Assembly: GCA_038137215.1 (NCBI GenBank)
Contig: JAYQBG010000002.1
Location: 62,001-126,000 of the forward strand
From: JABJAG01 sp038137215
GTDB lineage: Bacteria > Pseudomonadota > Alphaproteobacteria > UBA6615
DNA length: 64,000 bases
Reading direction: 5' to 3'
The notes under the pieces are model-generated. The model did no database searches, was not told the DNA's origin, and worked only from the letters and a program-made list of their open reading frames with translations. Each line of letters opens with the position of its first letter. The stretch's first letter is position 1. This document shows, one piece after another, positions 36,981 to 45,134 of the stretch. A program made the position numbers and the translations under genes.

Positions 36981-37664
36981 TTGCTGCGCTTCGAAAACGT
37001 CGGCATGCGATATGGCGTCGGACCGGAGGTGCTGCGCGATGTCAGCTTCTCGCTCGCGCCCGGCTCCTTCCATTTCCTGACCGGCTCCAGCGGCGCAGGC
37101 AAGACCACCCTGCTCAAGCTGATGTATCTGGCGCTGCGCCCCACACGTGGCCTGATCCATATCTTCGATCAGGATGTCTCCATAACACCGCGCACAGAAT
37201 TGCCCGATTTGCGCCAGAAGATCGGGGTTGTGTTTCAGGATTTCAGACTGATCAATCACCTGACCGCGGTCGAGAATGTCGCGTTGCCCCTGCGCGTGGG
37301 TGGCGCGCGACCCGGCGATATCGATGCCCATGTTCGCGAACTGCTCAGCTGGGTCGGGCTCGGTGAACGTCTGGATGCCCGCCCCTCCACCCTGTCGGGC
37401 GGCCAGCAACAGCGGGTGGCAATCGCCCGGGCTGTGATCAACCGCCCCCGCCTGCTGCTGGCCGATGAGCCCACCGGAAACGTCGATGACCGGATCGCCG
37501 TCCGGCTGATGTATCTCTTCGAAGAGCTCAACAAGACCGGCACCACTGTTGTCATCGCCACCCACAACAACGCGCTCGTGGAAAAATTCGCGCATCCGAT
37601 CCTACGCCTCGATGACGGTGAACTGACCGTGCGCCGAAAACCCGACTCCAGGAATTCCGCGTGA
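36981..37664 (+). CDS. ftsE: cell division ATP-binding protein FtsE
   Basis: A 227-residue ABC ATPase that partners FtsX to control septal cell-wall hydrolases. Walker A is GSSGAGKTTLLKLMY at residues about 34-48, the Q-loop is GVVFQDFRLI, the signature is STLSGGQQQRVAIARAV and Walker B is LLLADEPTGNVD. It starts at TTG 36981; LLRFENVGMRYG aligns with the normal FtsE N-terminus, and no ATG in frame gives a better one. It overlaps ftsX at the TGATG junction. Confidence 0.93.
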   Translation: MLRFENVGMRYGVGPEVLRDVSFSLAPGSFHFLTGSSGAGKTTLLKLMYLALRPTRGLIHIFDQDVSITPRTELPDLRQKIGVVFQDFRLINHLTAVENVALPLRVGGARPGDIDAHVRELLSWVGLGERLDARPSTLSGGQQQRVAIARAVINRPRLLLADEPTGNVDDRIAVRLMYLFEELNKTGTTVVIATHNNALVEKFAHPILRLDDGELTVRRKPDSRNSA

Positions 37665-38536
37665 TGTTCGCGCGCAACAGCGATCTGCCGTTCGAACGCG
37701 ACCAGTCCACCCGGTTCCTGCCGTGGATCGTGGCCCTCATGGTGTTCCTGGGGGTCCTGATGTTTGCGGGCGCGCTCGTGGTCTCCGACGCCGTTGAGAG
37801 CTGGGACAACACCCTGACGGGGCGCATGACCGTCCAGGTTCCCGAACGCGCCGCATCCGCAGAGGCAACCGCGCGGATTGCCGAGCAGCTTCGCGCAACC
37901 GATGGCATCGCCAGCGTGCGCGTTGTGCCCCGTGAAGAAGCCAGGGCACTGCTCATCCCCTGGCTCGGCGAAGGCGTGCGAGAGTCCGCCCTGCCCGTGC
38001 CGGACCTGATCGACCTCGAAGTTGCACCCGGCGCGCGCCTCGATCCGGTTCTGTTGCAGGCCCGTCTGGCCGAAACCGTTCCGGATATTGCCGTGGACGA
38101 TCACCGCGCCTGGCTTTCGGCCCTGATCGATCTGGCCAGAACCGCCGAACTGCTCGCCTTCGCGATCCTGCTGCTGATCGCCTCTGCCGCCGTGGTGGCC
38201 GTCGTCTTCACCACACGCAGCGGACTGGCCGTGCACGCGGCCATCATCGAGTTGCTGCACCAGATGGGCGCCCGCGACACCTACATCGCCGGACAATTTC
38301 AGCTTCAGGCGCTGATGCTCGCATTGCGCGGCGGCGTGGCCGGCGGTCTTGCCGCCGTGGCCGTCCTGCTGGTCTTCGGCTGGATCGGTCAGGGAATCGA
38401 GGCCGCCTTCCTGCCCGATCTGTCGCTCTCGCCCGTGGACTGGTTTGTCCTGCTTCTAGTGCCCGCCGGAGCCGTCGCGATTGCCATGCTGACCGCGCGG
38501 CTGACGGTTCTGCGCGCGCTGGCGCGGATGCCCTGA
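37664..38536 (+). CDS. ftsX: cell division protein FtsX
   Basis: A 290-residue four-helix membrane protein, the permease partner of FtsE. One helix near the N-terminus (FLPWIVALMVFLGVLMFAGAL) is followed by a periplasmic domain of roughly 110 residues that in the family contacts hydrolase activators. Three more helices include LLAFAILLLIASAAVVAVVF and the final LLLVPAGAVAIAMLTARLTV. The ATG at 37664 overlaps the ftsE stop; a GTG at 37661 is also possible. It overlaps the following ydcF-like gene by one base. Confidence 0.92.
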   Translation: MFARNSDLPFERDQSTRFLPWIVALMVFLGVLMFAGALVVSDAVESWDNTLTGRMTVQVPERAASAEATARIAEQLRATDGIASVRVVPREEARALLIPWLGEGVRESALPVPDLIDLEVAPGARLDPVLLQARLAETVPDIAVDDHRAWLSALIDLARTAELLAFAILLLIASAAVVAVVFTTRSGLAVHAAIIELLHQMGARDTYIAGQFQLQALMLALRGGVAGGLAAVAVLLVFGWIGQGIEAAFLPDLSLSPVDWFVLLLVPAGAVAIAMLTARLTVLRALARMP

Positions 38537-39150
38537 TGCCGCGCCGCCGGCCCAGACGCATGCGTTTCCCAATCACGCTGCTGATCCTGCTTGCCCTGGC
38601 CTGGGCGGCGGGACTTTTCCTATTCGTCGAGAAAATTCCACGCGCCCCGGCCAACGCCGACATCACCGATGCGGTTGTCGTGCTGACCGGCGGACAGGGG
38701 CGGATCAGCCGGGGCACGGAACTTCTGGCCGCGGGCAAGGCGCGCGAAATGTTGATTTCGGGGGTCGGTACCGATGTCCCTATCGGCGACCTGATTTCGT
38801 CCCGGTCTCTCGATTCCCGCCAGGTGGCGTGCTGCGTGACGCTTGGCCGGGCGGCACGCGACACACGGGAAAACGCGATCGAGGCCGCGGGCTGGGCTGC
38901 GGATCGCAACATCAACAGCATTCGCCTTGTGACGTCGGATTTTCACATGCCCCGAAGTCTGTTGGAATTCGAACGGCGCCTCCCGCGCATGGAAATTCTT
39001 CCCGAGCCGGTCAGTTCGGCCAATATCCGGCTTTCGCAATGGTGGACGCGTCCGGGTACGGCCTGGCTGCTTGCCGGCGAGTACACCAAGTATCTGGCAA
39101 TTCGTACGCAACTGGCTCTGGGTCGGCTGATCGGGCGGATCTTCGCCTGA
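38536..39150 (+). CDS. YdcF family protein (DUF218)
   Basis: A 204-residue membrane-anchored DUF218 protein. One N-terminal helix (FPITLLILLALAWAAGLFLF) precedes the domain starting DAVVVLTGGQGRISRGTELLAAGKA, with conserved Asp and Gly residues. Further motifs are LISGVG, DTRENAIEAAGWA and SDFHMPRSLLEFER, containing the conserved RT/N..NA and H.PR elements. Relatives (SanA/YdcF/ElyC) act in envelope or undecaprenyl metabolism, but no reaction is established for this subgroup. It sits inside the ftsE-ftsX-ydcF-plsC string with one-base overlaps on both sides. Confidence 0.9.
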   Translation: MPRRRPRRMRFPITLLILLALAWAAGLFLFVEKIPRAPANADITDAVVVLTGGQGRISRGTELLAAGKAREMLISGVGTDVPIGDLISSRSLDSRQVACCVTLGRAARDTRENAIEAAGWAADRNINSIRLVTSDFHMPRSLLEFERRLPRMEILPEPVSSANIRLSQWWTRPGTAWLLAGEYTKYLAIRTQLALGRLIGRIFA

Positions 39151-39917
39151 TGCGCCCGATCGTCTTCGCAGTCCTGTTCTACAGCTGGACGACCCTGGCC
39201 GGCATCATGGTGCTGCCGCTTCTGCCGGGACCGCCGCGATATCTGCTGGCCTATAGCCGCTTCTGGATTCGCGTATCCCTCTGGTTGCTGCGGGTCACCG
39301 TCGGGCTGTCCCATCAGGTCCGCGGGCAGGAGAATATTCCCGACGGTCCGGCCCTGTTTGCCATCAAGCATCAGTCGGCCTGGGACACACTGGCAATCAA
39401 CCTTATCATCCATGATGCGGCCATCGTGCTGAAGCGCGAACTGACATGGATTCCGATCTTCGGCTGGTGCCTGATGCGCGCGCGTCAGGTTCCCATCGAC
39501 CGGGGCGGCGGCTTGTCGGTCTTGCGCAATATGGTCACCGCGGCGCAGGCACGCGTGGCAGAAGGACGTCCCGTTGTCATTTTCCCCGAAGGCACGCGTG
39601 TTCCGCCGGGCACCCATGTGCCTTATCACGCCGGAATTTCTGCGTTGAACAACGCACTCGATATTCCGGTTGTCCCGGTGGCGCTCAATTCCGGTCTGTT
39701 CTGGCCTCGCCGATCCCTGGCGCTGCGTCCGGGCAGGATCACCATCGAGTTTTTGCCCCAACTCCCCGACGTCTCTTCGCGCAAGGAATTTGTAAAGAGT
39801 CTTGAAACTGCAATCGAAAACAGCACCAGCCGGCTGATCGCAGAGGCGATTGACCGGTACGATCTTCTACCCCTGCATGTGCCTGTGGATAAAGTTGTGG
39901 AGGAACGCCAGGCCTGA
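39150..39917 (+). CDS. plsC: 1-acyl-sn-glycerol-3-phosphate acyltransferase
   Basis: A 255-residue membrane acyltransferase that adds the second acyl chain to make phosphatidic acid. The catalytic HX4D motif is in AIKHQSAWDTLAI, and the glycerophosphate-binding motifs are VPIDRGGG and VIFPEGTRVPPG. An N-terminal hydrophobic segment (VFAVLFYSWTTLAGIMVLPLL, abbreviated) anchors it to the inner membrane. The true start is the ATG at 39150, which overlaps the ydcF stop; the longer frame upstream is shadow. A DnaA-box-like TGTGGATAA lies inside its 3' end. Confidence 0.93.
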   Translation: MRPIVFAVLFYSWTTLAGIMVLPLLPGPPRYLLAYSRFWIRVSLWLLRVTVGLSHQVRGQENIPDGPALFAIKHQSAWDTLAINLIIHDAAIVLKRELTWIPIFGWCLMRARQVPIDRGGGLSVLRNMVTAAQARVAEGRPVVIFPEGTRVPPGTHVPYHAGISALNNALDIPVVPVALNSGLFWPRRSLALRPGRITIEFLPQLPDVSSRKEFVKSLETAIENSTSRLIAEAIDRYDLLPLHVPVDKVVEERQA

Positions 39918-40185
39918 GCGGATGCCGGGCCTGGCGTAATACGGAGGTAATAATCCGCATGATCGGGCAACAGTGCAGGCAGCAAGCCGGAATGATCACT
40001 TGGCTTTACTTGGCACCTGATGCGGAATCCTGAAAATATCGCGGTCACTTTGCTTGTCCGCCATTGGCAAAATCATGTCAGCCAGGCCTGACGTGACATG
40101 GTTTTGCCCTCACAACTTCCTCGCAAGCGGTTTTTTCAACCCAAAACTCGGGTATTCACTCACCGTGAACCCGCCTGTGGATAAA
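39881..40185. other. intergenic region with two DnaA-box-like sites in a mirrored repeat layout
   Basis: The 313-base plsC-chaC gap and the last codons of plsC contain two identical 13-base copies of GCCTGTGGATAAA (39881-39893 and 40173-40185). Each holds a perfect consensus DnaA box (TGTGGATAA, reverse TTATCCACA). Between them are two copies of GCCAGGCCTGA (39908-39918 and 40081-40091), so the order is A-B-B-A. An additional perfect hairpin, CGCCAGGCC / GGCCTGGCG, lies at 39906-39936 across the plsC stop. A 24-codon frame with a GGAGG site (39959-40033) is present but looks incidental. No gene is otherwise seen here. Confidence 0.4.
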
Positions 40186-40230
40186 ACCCCGGTCCTGTGA
40201 ACGGACCAGGACGGCGGCGCGCTGGATTGA

Positions 40231-40875
40231 TCACCCGTTTCGGGCGTTGTGGCGCGCCACCAGCCGGCGCAGACGCACAAGGGGCTGGTCCACGATCCCC
40301 AGTTCTTCGAGATGCCCGACGGTGTTTTCCAGATACTCGGTGTTGGGACCACCGCGCCCGTGTCCCTGCAGAATATGGCGGAGCGCCACATCGTCGGGCA
40401 GCTTCCCGGCGTATTGCACATGATTGTGGGCCGCCGTGTAGGTGTGCGCCCGGATCACCCGCGTTCCCACACGCCCCGTCACCCAGCGCGGAATATAGAC
40501 GCGGGTTACCATTTCCCGGCGGATCAGATACTCGACCGTGGCTTCGGCGCGACTGTGATCAACGCGATAGGCCACGCCCCGGCAACTGCCGCCATTGTCG
40601 AGACCAAGCACCAGACCCGGATTGTCCCGGGTGCCGCGCCAGACATGGGAATAGACACAGAACGCCCGATGGAAGCCATGCACCGTTGCCAGGGCCCGCT
40701 CCTTGTAGGGAAACTCGGGTTGCCACATCAGGGACCCGTAACCGAAGACCCACAGGTCTTCGCCGCGCGGAAGGGTTTCCATCACGGCCGCCAGGGTCGT
40801 CGCCAGCTCTTCCTCGGTCAGTTCATACTGATCGGTCAGATGACGCAGGTCGGGCTGGCGCTTGTTTTCAGGCAT
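40231..40875 (-). CDS. glutathione-specific gamma-glutamylcyclotransferase (ChaC family)
   Basis: A 214-residue ChaC-type enzyme that converts glutathione to 5-oxoproline and Cys-Gly. The signature DLWVFGYGSLMWQPEFPY is at residues about 41-58. CVYSHVWRGTRDNPGLVLGLD continues the family pattern, and the catalytic Glu lies in the later helix region ATVEYLIRREM. The length matches bacterial ChaC. The gene stands alone; its start is 90 bases from the divergent DUF2125 gene. Confidence 0.91.
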   Translation of the reverse strand: MPENKRQPDLRHLTDQYELTEEELATTLAAVMETLPRGEDLWVFGYGSLMWQPEFPYKERALATVHGFHRAFCVYSHVWRGTRDNPGLVLGLDNGGSCRGVAYRVDHSRAEATVEYLIRREMVTRVYIPRWVTGRVGTRVIRAHTYTAAHNHVQYAGKLPDDVALRHILQGHGRGGPNTEYLENTVGHLEELGIVDQPLVRLRRLVARHNARNG

Positions 40876-40965
40876 GTTGGCGTGGCTTTCCGTGTCACAA
40901 CATCTCGACCGCGCGATGGCGCATCGCTAGGCTGACAGCCCCGCTTCTAGTGCAAACAGGACCGC

Positions 40966-42033
40966 ATGTTCCAGCGAAAGTATCTGCTGTTTATCGCCAC
41001 GCTGGTCGCCGGTGCGCTGCTGTGGACGGCCGGTTGGTTCTGGTTCGCTGATAAACTGCGGGCCGACATCACCGCCTTCGCGCAGGAACAGCGTGCCGAA
41101 GGCGTGCTCTTGGATTGGTCGGACCTGTCCGTGACCGGATTCCCGGTCCGTTTCGATACCACCTTCCGCTCACCCGTCGCGCGTACGGCCACCCGTGAGC
41201 GCAGCATTTCATGGGCCGGGGCCGACACGTCGATCCGTCCATTTGTGGAAGGCCCCGGTGTTGTCTCCTTTCGTGCGCCCGGCCGTCACCGGGTCGATAT
41301 TGCTGAAGACGGCAAGCAAATGTCGCTGGCCGCCGATACCCGCGACCTGAAGGGACGCCTGTCCTTCACGGATAGCGGGCAGGTCAGCGGCTTGCGCGGA
41401 CGTGCCGAACCGCTCGATCTGGTGATCAACGAGGCCGTTCCGCTGAAGCTCTCGAATGCCGCCTTCGACTGGGAACGGCGCAACGGCGCCGACGCGCCAG
41501 AGGGTATCCATCCCGAGGGCGTGGGCGAGTCACTGTCCCTGATTCTGGAACAGATCAATCTGACGCGCGTGCCGCTGGACCCCGGTGTCGCGCGCATGCT
41601 GGGCCGGACGGTTGAGAGACTGGCCGGCCAGATCGATCTTCGTGGCCCCCTGCAACCCGAATCCGTCTCGGCCAAGAGCCTGGCGCGCTGGCGTGAAGCG
41701 GGCGGCACCCTGGAGGTTGAGAGCCTCACCCTGAACTGGGGGCCGCTGCGCATTGCAGGAAACGGCACGCTCACGGTCGATCAGGCACTCCAGCCCGTTG
41801 GTGCCTTCGCGGCACGCATCTCCGGGCTCGACACCCTGCTCGACCTTCTCGAACAGCGTGGTGAAGTTCGCCCGCAGCAAGCCGCCCTTGCACGGATCGC
41901 CCTCGCCGTCCTCACCCACGCACCCGAAAATGGTGGCCCGCCGGAGGCCCGGGTGCCCGTATCCATTCAGAATCGCATGCTTTCGATCGGTCCGGTCCCG
42001 CTGATTCAACTGCCGGCGGTCACCTGGAACTAG
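40966..42033 (+). CDS. DUF2125 protein
   Basis: A 355-residue alphaproteobacterial protein of DUF2125. A single N-terminal helix (YLLFIATLVAGALLWTAGWFWFADKLRADI, shortened) is followed by an exported domain with WSDLSVTGFPVRFDTTFRSP, a pattern typical for the family. The remainder is beta-rich with repeated amphipathic strands (LTLNWGPLRIAGNGTLTVDQ). It likely is an inner-membrane-anchored periplasmic protein. DUF2125 proteins resemble AsmA-like lipid-handling domains, but a function is not established. It converges with the tyrA-type operon. Confidence 0.85.
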   Translation: MFQRKYLLFIATLVAGALLWTAGWFWFADKLRADITAFAQEQRAEGVLLDWSDLSVTGFPVRFDTTFRSPVARTATRERSISWAGADTSIRPFVEGPGVVSFRAPGRHRVDIAEDGKQMSLAADTRDLKGRLSFTDSGQVSGLRGRAEPLDLVINEAVPLKLSNAAFDWERRNGADAPEGIHPEGVGESLSLILEQINLTRVPLDPGVARMLGRTVERLAGQIDLRGPLQPESVSAKSLARWREAGGTLEVESLTLNWGPLRIAGNGTLTVDQALQPVGAFAARISGLDTLLDLLEQRGEVRPQQAALARIALAVLTHAPENGGPPEARVPVSIQNRMLSIGPVPLIQLPAVTWN

Positions 42034-42045
42034 AAGACGCGCGCG

Positions 42046-43008
42046 TCAGTCGCCGCTTTCACCGTTCTCGGTGTATTGGAAGCGGCCCGCCTGCCCCGCC
42101 TCGATCACGCCGCGTCGGATGGCGCGGGTGCGGGTGAACAGGTCGAACAGCGCATCCCCGTCATCGTGCCGAATCGCACGCTGCAGTGCGGTCAGATCCT
42201 CGCTGAAGCGGCCCAGCATCTCGAGTACCGCATCCTTGTTGAGCAGGAACACATCCCGCCACATGGTCGGATCCGAGGCGGCGATCCGGGTGAAATCGCG
42301 GAACCCGCCCGCCGAGTATTTGATCACCTCGCGGGTGGTGACCACATCGTCATCACGGGACTTGGCTTCAAGTTCATTTTCCAGTTCGGAGGCCGTCTCG
42401 ACAATCGTATAGGCAATCAGATGCGGCAGATGGCTGGTGATCGCCAGCACCCGGTCATGGTGTTCGGCATCCATCAGTTCAACATTGCTGCCCAGGCCTT
42501 CCCAAAAGGCCACCAGCCGCGCCACAGCAGCCGCATCGGCATCCGCGGGCGGAGTCAGGATGGCAAACCGGTCGCGAAACAGGTCCGCAAAACCTGCCTC
42601 GGGTCCGGAATGTTCGGTTCCCGCCACCGGATGGCCGGGCACCAGGTGAACGCCATACGGCATGTGTAGCTGCATGGCCTTGAGGACCGCCCCCTTCACC
42701 GAGCCGACATCGGTGACAATGGTCCCCGGCGCCAGGTGATCGCGCATAGCCTTCGCGACATCTCCGCAGGCACCGACCGGTGTGGCCGCAATGACCAGAT
42801 CGGCACCGTCAACCGCGTCCGCCAGATCGGCATGCAGACTGTCGGTCAGTCCCGCAACAGCTTCGGCGCGTGTTCTGATTTCCGGGTCGGAATCATGCCC
42901 GGCGATATGTTTTGCAAGACCATTGGCCCGGGCCGCATGGGCCAGCGACGACCCGATCAAGCCCATACCGATGATGGCGATCCGCTCGAAAGCAGGTTCG
43001 GCGGTCAT
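42046..43008 (-). CDS. prephenate/arogenate dehydrogenase
   Basis: A 320-residue NAD(P)-dependent dehydrogenase for tyrosine synthesis (TyrA/TyrC family without a chorismate mutase domain). The Rossmann motif IIGMGLIGSSLAHAARANG is at residues 12-30. HPVAGTEHSGPEAGFADLF holds the conserved His and Gly-Pro, and ITSHLPHLIAYTIV carries the second conserved His pair. Whether prephenate or arogenate is preferred cannot be read. It overlaps hisC by four bases and is the last gene of the chorismate mutase-hisC-tyrA unit. Confidence 0.91.
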   Translation of the reverse strand: MTAEPAFERIAIIGMGLIGSSLAHAARANGLAKHIAGHDSDPEIRTRAEAVAGLTDSLHADLADAVDGADLVIAATPVGACGDVAKAMRDHLAPGTIVTDVGSVKGAVLKAMQLHMPYGVHLVPGHPVAGTEHSGPEAGFADLFRDRFAILTPPADADAAAVARLVAFWEGLGSNVELMDAEHHDRVLAITSHLPHLIAYTIVETASELENELEAKSRDDDVVTTREVIKYSAGGFRDFTRIAASDPTMWRDVFLLNKDAVLEMLGRFSEDLTALQRAIRHDDGDALFDLFTRTRAIRRGVIEAGQAGRFQYTENGESGD

Positions 43009-44105
43009 GACGCACCCAGAAATTCTGCAAGCACCGCCACAACCTCTTCCATTTCTTCGCGCGTGCCGATGGATATGCGCACCCAGTCCGGCAGGCCGTA
43101 TCCGGCCACGCGCCGGGTCACGATCCCTTTGGAAAACAGGAAGCGATAGGCCGCTTCGGCATTCCGGGGGCTCGCCGGATCGAAGTGCACGATTACAAAA
43201 TTGGCGACGGACGGATTGACGCGCAGCCCCAGCGCTTCGACCCGTTCGACGAACCAGGGCAGCATCTCGGCATTGTGCTGACGCGAACGCTCGGTGTGGT
43301 CGTGATCGGCCAGCGCCGCCCGGGCCGCAGCAATCGCCGGACTCGACACATTGAAGGGCGGCCGCACGCGATCGAGCACGTCGATGATCTCTGCCGGTGC
43401 GTAGGCCCAGCCGACCCGCAAACTGGCGAGCGCATAGATCTTCGAGAAGGTACGGGTCATCACCACGTTGGAGGAGTCGTGCACCAGCGCGGCACCGGCC
43501 TCATAATCGTCCTGCATCACGTACTCGGCATAGGCACCATCGAGCACCAGCAACACATCCTCGGGTAGGCCCGCATGCAATCGGCGCAGCTCGCGTTCGG
43601 GCAGATAGGTGCCCGTCGGATTGTTCGGATTGGCAAGAAACACGATCTTCGTTTTCTCGGTCACCGCCGCGAGAAGCGCATCCACATCGGTGGTGAGGTT
43701 CGTTTCTGGCACGGCGATCGGTGTGGCGCCCACACCCAGGCTCGCGATCGGGTACATCGTGAAACCGTGTTCGGTGTAGAGCGTTTCATCCCCCGGGCCG
43801 GCAAAACACAAGGCCAGCAGGTCGATGATCTGATCGGACCCGCAACCGCAGATAATACGATCCACATCGAGCCCGTGATGATCGGCCAGCGCCTGGCGCA
43901 GCGAGCGCGCGTCGATCTCGGGATAGCGATACACCTCTTCGCTCGCCCCCGAATAGGCTTCCATGGCCTGCCAGGACGGTCCGAACGCGCTTTCGTTCGA
44001 ACTCACGACGATCCGGTCACTGCCGCCCAGGCCCGCTTCGCTGCCGGCATAGGGCGTGATTGCAAGCACGCCGGGTTTTGCTTTCGGTGGGGCCACCGTC
44101 TTCAC
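43005..44105 (-). CDS. hisC: histidinol-phosphate aminotransferase
   Basis: A 366-residue class II PLP aminotransferase. The substrate arm starts with the family GSNENxxGPS-like VVSSNESAFGPSWQAMEAY, the PLP-phosphate Tyr/Asp segment is FLANPNNPTGTYLP, and the Schiff-base Lys is in RTFSKIYALASLRVGWAYAP. In alphaproteobacteria this enzyme often serves both histidine synthesis and prephenate/phenylpyruvate transamination. The operon context between chorismate mutase and tyrA supports an aromatic role, so it may act on prephenate as well. Confidence 0.91.
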   Translation of the reverse strand: MKTVAPPKAKPGVLAITPYAGSEAGLGGSDRIVVSSNESAFGPSWQAMEAYSGASEEVYRYPEIDARSLRQALADHHGLDVDRIICGCGSDQIIDLLALCFAGPGDETLYTEHGFTMYPIASLGVGATPIAVPETNLTTDVDALLAAVTEKTKIVFLANPNNPTGTYLPERELRRLHAGLPEDVLLVLDGAYAEYVMQDDYEAGAALVHDSSNVVMTRTFSKIYALASLRVGWAYAPAEIIDVLDRVRPPFNVSSPAIAAARAALADHDHTERSRQHNAEMLPWFVERVEALGLRVNPSVANFVIVHFDPASPRNAEAAYRFLFSKGIVTRRVAGYGLPDWVRISIGTREEMEEVVAVLAEFLGAS

Positions 44106-44111
44106 TCCATC

Positions 44112-45023
44112 TCAGGACTTGCTGTCGTCGACATCATCGACAAAAGGCGCAGCATAGGCGCCAAGCCAGCACACTTCGGCATTGCCGAGCAATGTGGCGA
44201 GGCCGCGCACACGCGCATCGTCCTCGGCGACAAACCCGGCCACATCGGCCAGATGCACGCGCCCGCCGGCGCCATCGGGTGACGCGGCCACGGCCTGTGT
44301 GTCGGCGTCGAGGTCGTTCTGGCTGGCCAGCTCGGCAAAGCGGGCGCGGCTCACATCGCTGCCACAGAAGAACGTCAGAACAGTCCGGTCATCACCGGTG
44401 TCCTCCGGTGCCCCCTTCGCGAGCACCAGTGCGCCCGCGGCATCGCCGTTTTCGGAAGCCGGGCGGAACCAGGGCAGCCGTGCCATGACGTGCAGTTCGG
44501 GGAAGTTACGCATCTCGGCCCACCATTCGGGGCTGTCCGAACTGTGTGGCAGGGGCACAAGCCCCACGGAGACATCATCACGCCCGACCGCAGAAACAAC
44601 CTGCGAGGCCGAGGCCAGTCGCGTCACATCGGCATCCAGACCGAACTGTCCGTTCGCCAGCCGCAATGCATCACCGTGCTCGCCCATCAGGCAGTAGCCG
44701 ACGCTGAAGTCGCTTTGCAGGCGAATGGAGGACGCCACGATCTCGCGCCAGAGCCGCACCACGACGGCGCGCGGCATATCACCATGATGGCGCGCGAGCA
44801 GGCGCCGCAAAAGCAGGGCTTCGCGTGCGGGGCGGAATATCGGTCCGCCATCGGATGCCTTCTGCTGCCCGATCTCACCCACGATTTCCGCACGCCGCAT
44901 CAGCAGATCGTGCAATTGCCCATCGATGGAATCGATCTCTTGGCGCAGCGGCGCCAGCTTGTCAGGCGCGTTGCCCATCGTCCTGCTCATCCGGGAAAAA
45001 AGCAGCTCAGGTTGTATCGCCAT
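44112..45023 (-). CDS. chorismate mutase with long C-terminal domain
   Basis: A 303-residue protein. Residues 19-110 form an AroQ-type chorismate mutase domain: LAPLRQEIDSIDGQLHDLLMRRAEIVGEIGQQK (abbreviated), REALLLRRLLARHHG and WREIVASSIRLQ, including the Arg, Lys, Asp and Glu/Gln active-site positions. The remaining 190 residues are unlike the mutase and have SVGLVPLPHSSDSPEWWAEM. That pattern recalls the ligand-binding half of prephenate dehydratase, but key catalytic motifs such as the T-R-F loop are not seen. It converts chorismate to prephenate for the following hisC and tyrA. The start could be a later in-frame ATG at 44990. Confidence 0.86.
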   Translation of the reverse strand: MAIQPELLFSRMSRTMGNAPDKLAPLRQEIDSIDGQLHDLLMRRAEIVGEIGQQKASDGGPIFRPAREALLLRRLLARHHGDMPRAVVVRLWREIVASSIRLQSDFSVGYCLMGEHGDALRLANGQFGLDADVTRLASASQVVSAVGRDDVSVGLVPLPHSSDSPEWWAEMRNFPELHVMARLPWFRPASENGDAAGALVLAKGAPEDTGDDRTVLTFFCGSDVSRARFAELASQNDLDADTQAVAASPDGAGGRVHLADVAGFVAEDDARVRGLATLLGNAEVCWLGAYAAPFVDDVDDSKS

Positions 45024-45047
45024 GGCGGTTTTTTGGCAAAGAAAACG

Positions 45048-45110
45048 TTGACACCCCTTGGGCGTGACTCCTAGCTATGCATGCGCCACGTCTGGCAACC
45101 AGCACGCGGC
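45048..45110 (+). promoter_or_regulatory. putative metX promoter and leader hairpin
   Basis: A TTGACA at 45048-45053 is followed after 17 bases by CTAGCT, similar to the alphaproteobacterial TTGAC-N17-CTATAT promoter pattern. Transcription would begin near 45083. The leader then folds into a hairpin GCCACGT ... ACGCGGC (45085-45091 with 45104-45110, one A-C mismatch) enclosing CTGG-CAA-CCAG. metX genes in this class are often under SAM riboswitch control, but I could not match the leader to the SAM-II consensus. Confidence 0.4.
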
Positions 45111-45134
45111 AAAGGCCCAACAACGCTCAAGAAC

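Noticed and set aside
39959..40033. 24-codon frame with GGAGG upstream in the plsC-chaC gap
   Set aside because: Spacing to the ATG is long, codon use is unusual and there is no sign of conservation.
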